A stretch of 64,000 bases of DNA from the NCBI GenBank assembly GCA_963709665.1, contig CAVPWU010000010.1, positions 1 through 64,000 of the forward strand, read 5' to 3'. Source of the DNA: DASZIT01 sp963709665. Lineage in GTDB: Bacteria; Actinomycetota; Acidimicrobiia; Acidimicrobiales; RAAP-2. Shown one piece after another: positions 45,012 through 52,133 of this stretch (positions are counted from its first letter, which is position 1; each line of letters begins with the position of its first letter). Position numbers and translations under genes: made by a program. Under the pieces are notes generated by a model, which was not told the origin of the DNA, ran no database searches, and worked only from the letters and a program-made list of their open reading frames with translations.

Positions 45012-46157
45012 TCAGTAGGCCCGGAGTGCCTGTTCGAGGTCGACGACCGGCAGGTCGACGGAGTGGAGCATGAACGACTGGAACTCGCCGGCGTCGGTGA
45101 CGGCCTGGGTGAAGGCGACCTGGACCGGCGGGTCGGCCAGCATGGCGTCGCACACCATGCATCCGTTGGCCCAGGCCGGCTCCGGTCCGACGTCCACCGA
45201 GTAGCGGAGGGTCACGGTCCCGGCGGAGACGAGCCGGAACCAGTCGGGCGGAAGGGCGGCGGCCAGCGGCACGGCCACGAGGCTCAACGGGAGGTACCGC
45301 CACTGGGTGACCGGAGGATCGGAGGGCTGGCCGAGTCGATGGGTGCCGTCGTCGGGGGGGATGCAGACGCCGGCGATCACCGTCGTCACCTCCCCGCACC
45401 GATAGCAGTACATCCGAAGTCCCAGCACGGACACCGCGGTACGAGGTCCGGCGGAGACCACTGGTGGAGCCACCTCCATCGACGTCGCCGGCCACGTCAG
45501 TCCGGGCGCCGTCTCGTCGTCCTCGTCCTCCTCGATGTCGCTGACGGCGCCGAACACGTTGTAGGTGACCCGCTCCTCCGAGCTCCGTGCCTCGGGGGTC
45601 GACGGCGTGGCGGTGGTCGTCGACGACCCGTCTCCCGACACCTGGTCCCCCGGCTCCGACGCCACCGGGTTGCGGGGTGACGGCCGGCCGGCTGACCTGA
45701 GCACCGCCAGGTCGTGGACCGACCGGGGACCCGACTCCGGCGTGGCGGCCGGCGGCGCACCCGGGCGCTCGGCCGCCGGGGGCACCGTTGCCGATGCTCC
45801 CTCCTTCGGGACGGTGGGTGCGACGGTGGACGAGTCCACGCCTCCCGCGGTCACCGGTTCCGGGTGGGCGGGGACGACCATCGGAGCGGGGGCGGCCGGG
45901 GCAGCGGTGGCGGCCGGTGGAGCGGGGGCGGCCGGTGGAGCGGGGGCGGCCGGCACCACCGGCGTGGCAGCAGGTCCGGCGTGGGAGCCGTGGCCGTTGC
46001 CGTTGGTCGCCGCCGGCAGCCATCGAGCCACGTGGTCGAGCTCGGAGCCGGCGGGCACGAACCACGCCGAGCGGCCGGCGTCCCACTGGACACCCACCGC
46101 CTGGGCCATGTGGAACTCCGCCTCCGGCACCTCGAGGTAGATCACCTCACCGGGCAC
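45012..46157 (-). CDS. DUF5710-type domain protein with Pro/Ala linker and Zn-ribbon-like end
   Basis: A 381-residue protein that I can only describe. From the preferred GTG (46157, GGGGGAG six bases upstream), residues 1-48 (VIYLEVPEAEFHMAQAVGVQ, then WDAGRSAWFVP) fit the small DUF5710 domain found in primase- and conjugation-related proteins. A 150-residue Ala/Pro-rich linker follows. The last 150 residues contain MYCYRCGEV and NGCMVCDAM, two CxxC knuckles that could bind zinc. There is no signal peptide. No partner is visible nearby. Confidence 0.65.
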   Translation of the reverse strand: MPGEVIYLEVPEAEFHMAQAVGVQWDAGRSAWFVPAGSELDHVARWLPAATNGNGHGSHAGPAATPVVPAAPAPPAAPAPPAATAAPAAPAPMVVPAHPEPVTAGGVDSSTVAPTVPKEGASATVPPAAERPGAPPAATPESGPRSVHDLAVLRSAGRPSPRNPVASEPGDQVSGDGSSTTTATPSTPEARSSEERVTYNVFGAVSDIEEDEDDETAPGLTWPATSMEVAPPVVSAGPRTAVSVLGLRMYCYRCGEVTTVIAGVCIPPDDGTHRLGQPSDPPVTQWRYLPLSLVAVPLAAALPPDWFRLVSAGTVTLRYSVDVGPEPAWANGCMVCDAMLADPPVQVAFTQAVTDAGEFQSFMLHSVDLPVVDLEQALRAY

Positions 46158-46452
46158 AGCCGACTCCCCCCACCGTCCGCCGCTCCCGTTGACGATCGCT
46201 CGCGCACTCCGTGTGCATGCGACCACAAGATAGTAGGTCGTCCAGGTAATTGTCGCCGATGTACCGAACGGTCACCCCACTCCCGGTCCGGGATGTCCGG
46301 GGAAGCCATCAAAGGGTACGGGAGACAGCGAGACCAGGTGCCCCGAGAGGCTATGGGGGCACGCAGGAGTCAGGGGATGTGGGGGTGGCGGGCGCGCGGC
46401 CTACCCCCGGCGGGCCGGGGTCCGATCGGGCTCCGGGCTACGCCCGGCGGGG

Positions 46453-47613
46453 TCAGATCCGTTCGATGACGGTGCCGGTGGCCAGTGCCCCGCCGCAGCA
46501 CATGGTGACCAGGGCCAGCGAGCCGTCCGACCGTTCGAGCTCGTGCAGGGCGGTGGTGATGAGGCGGGCACCCGTGGAGCCGACCGGGTGGCCGAGGGCG
46601 ATCGCCCCCCCGTTCACGTTGACCTTGTCCCAGTCGACCTCGTGCTCCTTGCCCCACGACATCACCACCGAGGCGAACGCCTCGTTGACTTCGAAGAGGT
46701 CGATGTCGGCCATGGTCATGCCGGCCTTCTTCAGGACGTCGGTGGTGGCGGCGATGGGCCCGTCGAGGTGGTAGTAGGGATCCGACCCGACCAGGGTCTG
46801 GGCGACGATACGGGCCCGGGGGCGCAGGCCCGCCTGGCGGGCCCGGTCCTCGGACATCCAGAGGACGGCGGCGGCGCCGTCGGAGATCTGGGAGCTGTTG
46901 CCGGCGGTGTGCATCCCGTCGGGAAGGACCGGCTTCAGACCGGCCAGGCCCTCACGGGTGGTGTCCCGTGGCCCCTGGTCCTTGCTGACGATGGTGCGCT
47001 CGCCGGTCGGTCCGTCGGCTCCCACCACCGGGGCCTCGAGCGGGGCGATCTCCCGGTCGAACCGGCCCTCGGCCACGGCGACGGCCGCCTTGCGCTGCGA
47101 CTCGAAGCCCAGCCAGTCGACGTCGTCCCGGGTGATGCCGTACTTGGTGGCGATCCGCTCGGCCGCCCCGAACTGGTCGGGCATGTCCCACGGGAAGTTC
47201 TCCGGCCTGGACCGCCCCGGACCGTTGAAGGCGTTGGCGCCGAGACCGACCCGGCTCATCGCCTCCACCCCGCAGGCGATGCCGACGTCGATGGCACCGG
47301 CGTTGACCAGGTTGGCCACGAAGTGGTTGGCCTGCTGGGCCGAGCCACACTGGCAGTCGACCGTGGTCGCCGCCGTCTCGTAGGGGAGGCCCTGGCTGAG
47401 CCAGGCGGTGCGGGTGACGTTGGACGCCTGTTCCCCGGCCTGGGTCACGCATCCACCCACGACCTGCTCGACCTCGGCCGGATCGATCCCGGCCCGCTTG
47501 ACCAGCTCGACCTGGGCGTTGCCCAGCAGCTCGGCGGCGTGGAATCCGGAGAGCCAGCCGTTCCGCTTTCCGATCGGGGTGCGGACTGCTTCGACGATCA
47601 CCGGTTGGGCCAT
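46453..47613 (-). CDS. fadA5: FadA5-like steroid thiolase (acetyl-CoA acyltransferase)
   Basis: A 386-residue thiolase that cleaves a 3-ketoacyl-CoA to release acetyl- or propionyl-CoA. The nucleophile is Cys89 in VDCQCGSAQQANH; the others are NEAFASVV, GHPVGSTGARL and TMCCGGALATG. The stretches PVIVEAVRTPIGKRNGWLSG and AIDVGIACGVEAMSRVGLGA closely recall mycobacterial FadA5, which works on cholesterol side chains. This is from memory, not a search. AAGGGAG precedes the ATG. A perfect KstR-like site is 77 bp upstream. Confidence 0.85.
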   Translation of the reverse strand: MAQPVIVEAVRTPIGKRNGWLSGFHAAELLGNAQVELVKRAGIDPAEVEQVVGGCVTQAGEQASNVTRTAWLSQGLPYETAATTVDCQCGSAQQANHFVANLVNAGAIDVGIACGVEAMSRVGLGANAFNGPGRSRPENFPWDMPDQFGAAERIATKYGITRDDVDWLGFESQRKAAVAVAEGRFDREIAPLEAPVVGADGPTGERTIVSKDQGPRDTTREGLAGLKPVLPDGMHTAGNSSQISDGAAAVLWMSEDRARQAGLRPRARIVAQTLVGSDPYYHLDGPIAATTDVLKKAGMTMADIDLFEVNEAFASVVMSWGKEHEVDWDKVNVNGGAIALGHPVGSTGARLITTALHELERSDGSLALVTMCCGGALATGTVIERI

Positions 47614-47689
47614 GACGGATCTCCCTTGGAGGTGCGAGTAGACGGGCGGTCGGGCCGTCGGTCGGGCCGACCGGTACAGGGGAGGAGTA

Positions 47690-47703
47690 TAGAACGCGTT
47701 CTA
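47690..47703 (-). promoter_or_regulatory. KstR-like palindrome C upstream of the FadA5-like gene
   Basis: TAGAACGCGTTCTA is a perfect 14-bp palindrome and a full match to TnnAACnnGTTnnA, the KstR operator consensus in mycobacteria. It is 77 bp upstream of the thiolase start and about 47 bp from the TPP riboswitch on the other side. Confidence 0.7.
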
Positions 47704-47749
47704 GGCACGGGACCCGCCCGGGTCGTCCCCGGCGTGCGAGACTGGCCGG

Positions 47750-47835
47750 CACGGGAGCTCGGAAGGACCGGGCTGAGAGGGCGCCTGACCGGCGCCGACC
47801 GCCGAACCTGCTCCGGGTAATGCCGGCGAAGGGAG
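47750..47835 (+). ncRNA. TPP riboswitch (THI element)
   Basis: The conserved cores GGGCTGAGAGGG (47770-47781) and GAACCTGCTCCGGGTAATGC (47804-47823), followed by CGGCGAAGGGAG, are the two halves of the thiamine-pyrophosphate aptamer in the usual order and spacing. The outer stem pairs CGGGAGC with the region before GGGAG. It ends ten bases before the permease start, so control by hiding the ribosome site is likely. Confidence 0.92.
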
Positions 47836-47845
47836 ACCGCCCACC

Positions 47846-49294
47846 GTGTCCACAGCCAGTGTGTTCGAGGGAGCACGCCCCGCCCGCTCCGGTGACCTGG
47901 TCACCGAGACCCAGGGGATGGCGCCCATCCCCGAGGATCAGCGGTACGGGGCGTCGTGGCGGAACTTCACCGTCTGGTTCGCCCCCAACATGGAGCTCTC
48001 CGGGGTGTTCACCGGCACCCTGGCCTTCGCCCTCGGGCTGGGCTTCCGGGCGGGTCTCGCCGCCATCGTCATCGGCGTGGTGCTGGGCACGCTGCCGGTG
48101 GCCCTGCTGGCCACCTGGGGCCCGAAGACCGGCATGGGTCAGCTCCCCCTGGCCCGCCTGCCGTTCGGGCGGGCCATCTCCCTCCCCGCCGCCGTCCAGT
48201 GGCTCAGCGCCGTGGCATGGGACGGCCTGGTCGGACTGTTCGGTGGGGAGGCCGCCCAGCTCCTGTTCCACGTCCCGTTCGCGGTGGGCGTGCTCATCGT
48301 GCTGGCGGCCGAGGGCCTGTTCGGGTTCCTCGGCTACGAGTTCATCCACCAGCTCCAGCAGTGGGGCAGCGCCGTCCTGGCCGTCCTCTTCCTCGTCCTC
48401 ACCGTCCGGGTGCTCCAGCACGGCCATCTCCCGCTCCACAACTCCGTCCACGGCGGCGAGGCGGTGGGGGCGTTCGTACTCATGACCACCATCGCCTTCA
48501 GCGGGGCGTTCAGCTGGGCCAGCTACGCCTCGGACTACAGCCGGTACCAGTCGTCGTCCTCCCCGTCGGGCCCGATCTTCTGGTGGACCCTGGGGGGCAT
48601 GGGCACCTCGTTCATCTGGGTCTACGCCCTCGGCCTGGCCGGGGCCCGGACCTTCGGGAACCAGACCGCCGCCGGCGTCCGGGCCCTGATGGGCGGAGGG
48701 GTGCTCGGCGCCCTGGCCCTGATCGCCATCATGTTCGGCGCCGTCACCTCCAACGCCATGAACGACTACTCGGGGTCGCTGGCCGCCCAGGCCGGCGGGG
48801 TCAAGGTGAAGCGGACCTGGAGCGCGGTGGCGGGAACCGTGCTGGCCTTCTTCGTGATCCTCTGGATCCACGGCGGGGCCACCGCCTCCAAGTTCCAGAA
48901 CATCCTGCTGTTCAGCGCCTACTGGATCGCCCCCTTCTTCGCCGTCATCCTCATCGACTGGCGCCGGCGGGGCGGGAGGGTCAGCCACCGACGCCTGGTC
49001 CGGCTCATGCGGTGGCGCAACCTCCCTCCCGGGATCCCCGCCCTGGTCGCCCTGGTCCTCGGGTTCGGCGCCATGATCCCGTTCATGGACACCTCGCTGT
49101 ACGTGGGACCGGTGGCCTCCCGGCTGGACGGAGCCGACCTCTCCTTCTACGTCGGCTTCGCGGTGGCTGCCGCCATCTATCTCCCGCTGCGCCACCTGGT
49201 CCCGCCGGATCGAGAGGACGTCGAGGCGACCGATCGGCAGGTCGCCGGCGACGACGATGTGGGGGCGGCGGCCGTGACCCGACCGGTCCCGTGA
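47846..49294 (+). CDS. NCS1-family permease under TPP control (CytX-like)
   Basis: A 482-residue transporter with about twelve membrane helices, of the purine-cytosine permease (NCS1) family. It begins ASWRNFTVWFAPNMELSGVF and has SGAFSWASYASDYSRY in the middle. With a TPP riboswitch directly upstream, the substrate is probably a thiamine precursor such as hydroxymethylpyrimidine, as proposed for CytX. GTG start at 47846. The stop overlaps the next start (GTGA). Confidence 0.88.
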   Translation: MSTASVFEGARPARSGDLVTETQGMAPIPEDQRYGASWRNFTVWFAPNMELSGVFTGTLAFALGLGFRAGLAAIVIGVVLGTLPVALLATWGPKTGMGQLPLARLPFGRAISLPAAVQWLSAVAWDGLVGLFGGEAAQLLFHVPFAVGVLIVLAAEGLFGFLGYEFIHQLQQWGSAVLAVLFLVLTVRVLQHGHLPLHNSVHGGEAVGAFVLMTTIAFSGAFSWASYASDYSRYQSSSSPSGPIFWWTLGGMGTSFIWVYALGLAGARTFGNQTAAGVRALMGGGVLGALALIAIMFGAVTSNAMNDYSGSLAAQAGGVKVKRTWSAVAGTVLAFFVILWIHGGATASKFQNILLFSAYWIAPFFAVILIDWRRRGGRVSHRRLVRLMRWRNLPPGIPALVALVLGFGAMIPFMDTSLYVGPVASRLDGADLSFYVGFAVAAAIYLPLRHLVPPDREDVEATDRQVAGDDDVGAAAVTRPVP

Positions 49295-49962
49295 GCGAGG
49301 CCCCGGAGGGGTCGGCCGACGGCCCACCGCCGCCCATGAGCAAGCCCCGGCTCGAGACTTTCAGCGACGGCGTGTTCGCCATCGCCATCACCCTGCTGGT
49401 GCTGACCATCGCCCAGCCGTCCGATTTCCACCGGCTGGCCCACCAGCTCGCCAGCCGGTGGCCCTCGTTGGCGGCGTACGTGGTGAGCTTCGCCGTCATC
49501 GGGATCATGTGGCTCAACCACCACACCGTCTTCGCCAACCTCGCCCGGGTCGACCGCCCGTTCTTCTTTCTCAACCTGGCCCTGCTGGCGACGGTGGCCT
49601 TCCTGCCCTATCCCACCGGGGTCTTCGGCACCGCCCTCGGGCGAGGAGAGGACACCCGGGTGGCCGCCGTCTTCTACAGCGCCACCATGCTGGTCAACGC
49701 CGTGTGCTGGGCAGGCCTGTGGGTCTACGCCTCTTCGGGGCGGCGCCTGCTGGTGGCGGGCTTCCCCGAGCCCCGACGGTCGACGGTGCTCTTCACCGCC
49801 GGGGTGGGCGTCTACGCCGTGGCCCTGGGGATCGCCTTCCTGAACGCCTACGCCTGCCTGGCGTTCCACGCCGCCCTGGCCGTCTACTACGCCCTCGACC
49901 CGCTGGCGCGGGTCCGGTCGGCCGCCCCACGGCTCACGTCGAGCCCGGAGCCATCCGACTGA
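49291..49962 (+). CDS. TMEM175-family (DUF1211) putative potassium channel
   Basis: A 223-residue membrane protein with about six helices and the signature ETFSDGVFAIAITLLVL, the pore-lining FSD motif of bacterial TMEM175 channels, plus IMWLNHHTVF. It is coupled to the permease gene by a GTGA overlap, so it is also behind the TPP riboswitch. Why a cation channel should follow thiamine status is unclear. Confidence 0.85.
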   Translation: MSEAPEGSADGPPPPMSKPRLETFSDGVFAIAITLLVLTIAQPSDFHRLAHQLASRWPSLAAYVVSFAVIGIMWLNHHTVFANLARVDRPFFFLNLALLATVAFLPYPTGVFGTALGRGEDTRVAAVFYSATMLVNAVCWAGLWVYASSGRRLLVAGFPEPRRSTVLFTAGVGVYAVALGIAFLNAYACLAFHAALAVYYALDPLARVRSAAPRLTSSPEPSD

Positions 49963-50305
49963 CGGGGACCCCTTCGGGATGTCACGCCCCGGTCACGTAA
50001 ACGGGCTGCTCGCGGCTGTGGTTACCGGGAGGAACCCCAATCCTGACGATGTTCCGCCGGGACGCATCACTTAGCGTGCGCATGGGGAACGACGAAACAC
50101 CGGGGGGTGTGGCACAAGGGGCCACGAAACTCCTCCGGAGACGGCGAGCCCCGTGCAGGAATCCATCATGAGGGGTGGAGGAGGAGCACCACAGCACCGT
50201 CCGCGAGTGCCGGCGGACGGCTTCGGCAGCAGGTCCGGCTTGTTCAAGCGCGCCCGCAGTGCCGGGGTAACCGGGGGACATTCATTGAATAAGGAGAACC
50301 ATCCT
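49963..50305 (+). other. 343-bp leader region before the first WxL-like gene
   Basis: This holds the promoter and a probable long leader of the surface-protein module. I see small hairpins (GTGGC / GCCAC at about 50118-50137) and a clear ribosome site AAGGAG (50291-50296) nine bases before the GTG. No known riboswitch could be matched; weak resemblance to a c-di-GMP aptamer was rejected. Confidence 0.4.
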
Positions 50306-51934
50306 GTGTCAGTAGTCAAACGAAAGCTAGAGGGACGCGGATCCCGCGCCGCCAGACTGGGTGCCTCCCTGGCGCTCGTCCTGGGCCTCATGACCGGAGT
50401 CTTCGCGGCGTTGGTCGGAACCACCACCGCCTACGCCGGCTCCGTCACCACCAACTACACCTGTCCCAGCCCGGTCGGCAACGAGACGGTGCCGCTGACC
50501 ATCACGGAAACACCCAACGTCACCGGCAATGTGGTGCTCGGCACCAGCCTCACGGAGGACGTCACCGTCTCGGCGACGATCCCCGGGTCGCTGCTCGACC
50601 TGGCCGCCGGTTCGGTGACCTCCCTTCCGTTGAGCGCCGCCAGCATCACGGTCGACGGGCAGAACGTGGGGGTTGCCTCACAGACCACCTCCGCATCGGC
50701 GGCGGCCGGACTGCCGATCGCCATCCCGGTGGGGGCAGCACCCAACCCGCCCTACAACCTCAACATCCCGATGAACCCGTTGACGTGGACGGCAGGACCG
50801 ACGACCGGTGCCGCCAGCCTCACGCCTTCGACGTTCGCCATGAACGTGGGCTTGGCACTGACCTGCACGCCCGCCGCCGGAACCGCCGCCATGGACACCT
50901 TCAACGTGACGTCGCCTCCGACGGCCCCCGTGGTGGTGTCCCCGCAGTCGGCCTCCGTGTCCTCCGGGCAGAGCACCACCATCAACGTGCTGGCCGGTGC
51001 CACCGACATCGGTGACACCATCAACCCGGCCACGGTTGCCATCGCCACGCCTCCGACCAACGGAACCGCCGTCGCCAACCCCGACGGCACGGTGACCTAC
51101 ACCAACAACGGGAGTGCGGCGACGACGGACAGCTTCACCTTCACGGTGAAGAGTTCGACCGGGTTGACCTCACTGCCGGGGACCGTCAACATCTCGGTCA
51201 GCTTCAACACCTGCAGTGCCGGGCACGGCAACGCCGCGGGCGGGAGTACCGGGGCCCTCGGCACCTGCAGCCTCTCCCAGCTGATTCTGCTGCCGGTGGA
51301 GCCGGGACAGATCGTCCTCTCCCAGAACGGCGGCCTGCCCCTCGACGTGCTGGGCAGCAGCCTCTGCACGGGTGGCAGCACGCCGGGCATCACGCTGAAC
51401 GGCCAGGAGCAGAGCGCCTGTGGCGTCCTGAGCCCGCTGACGATCACCAACGCCACCGGACTGGACACCGGGTGGACCCTCCAGGGACAGGTCACCGACT
51501 TCATCGACCCGTCCACCCCGGGGAACACCTGCGACACCGTGGCGACGTACAACAACCACTGCATCCCGGGCGACAACCTCGCCTGGCAGCCTGCATCGGC
51601 TGTTGCACACATCATCGTCCCCGGTGACACCGCTCAGGTGACCTCGGGTCCGATCGTGAACCCGGTGACGCCCCAGGCCCCGACCACCAACCCCAACCCG
51701 GTTCTGGAAGGCGCTCAGACGCAGTCCAACCCGGTGGTGGAGCTGCCGGTCGGTGCCGGCCTGCACTCGGCTCCGAAGACCCTCTGCTCGACCGCTTCGG
51801 GTCAGGCCGGTGGGACCTTCATCTGCGGTGCCGGACTGCAGCTGTCCGTGCCGGCGTCGATCGCCGAGCCGGTCGTGGACTCCCACATCGGGGTCCCGGC
51901 CTACGAGGCCACCATCACCCTGACGCTCTTCTAA
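50306..51934 (+). CDS. Secreted Ig-like protein with C-terminal WxL-like domain (1)
   Basis: A 542-residue exported protein. Signal peptide 1-44 ends TTAYA-GS. An N-terminal beta domain has a Cys pair. A middle bacterial Ig/cadherin-like unit (INPATVAIATPPTNGTAVAN, then PDGTVTYTNN) follows. The last 200 residues look like a WxL-type surface domain: LTITNATGLDTGWTLQGQVT, DFIDPS, NLAWQPASA, and an end of AYEATITLTLF, where Firmicute WxL proteins end YtatltWtL. WxL domains bind peptidoglycan and DUF916 partners; a DUF916 gene lies 3 kb downstream. It has no membrane anchor or LPxTG. A strong terminator follows, so it is its own transcript. Confidence 0.78.
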   Translation: MSVVKRKLEGRGSRAARLGASLALVLGLMTGVFAALVGTTTAYAGSVTTNYTCPSPVGNETVPLTITETPNVTGNVVLGTSLTEDVTVSATIPGSLLDLAAGSVTSLPLSAASITVDGQNVGVASQTTSASAAAGLPIAIPVGAAPNPPYNLNIPMNPLTWTAGPTTGAASLTPSTFAMNVGLALTCTPAAGTAAMDTFNVTSPPTAPVVVSPQSASVSSGQSTTINVLAGATDIGDTINPATVAIATPPTNGTAVANPDGTVTYTNNGSAATTDSFTFTVKSSTGLTSLPGTVNISVSFNTCSAGHGNAAGGSTGALGTCSLSQLILLPVEPGQIVLSQNGGLPLDVLGSSLCTGGSTPGITLNGQEQSACGVLSPLTITNATGLDTGWTLQGQVTDFIDPSTPGNTCDTVATYNNHCIPGDNLAWQPASAVAHIIVPGDTAQVTSGPIVNPVTPQAPTTNPNPVLEGAQTQSNPVVELPVGAGLHSAPKTLCSTASGQAGGTFICGAGLQLSVPASIAEPVVDSHIGVPAYEATITLTLF

Positions 51935-51984
51935 CCCAGGAGCGGGCTTGATGCTGCACCGCAGGTAGGGGTGCGGCTGGAAGT

Positions 51985-52020
51985 CGCAAGAGGAGCGGGG
52001 GCCACCCCGCTCCTCTTGCG
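51985..52020 (+). terminator. Strong hairpin terminator after WxL-like gene 1
   Basis: CGCAAGAGGAGCGGGG (51985-52000) and CCCCGCTCCTCTTGCG (52005-52020) form a perfect 16-bp stem around a four-base GCCA loop. It begins 50 bases past the stop. The following CATCTTCCGTT is only modestly T-rich, but this is the clearest terminator in the window. Confidence 0.85.
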
Positions 52021-52133
52021 CATCTTCCGTTACACCCCGGTCTCCGCCACCCTCCGCACCCCGCCGGGATGCGGAGCGGTGACGGTGACCGGTGGTGCTG
52101 TCGGAACGTCGAGCAGTTGACCGGGAGGCACGG

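Noticed and set aside
50040..50170. c-di-GMP-I riboswitch before the WxL-like gene
   Set aside because: GAGACGGCGAGCC weakly recalls GGGACGCAAAGCC, but the GAAA-tetraloop stem and the preceding AAACC are not in the right order.
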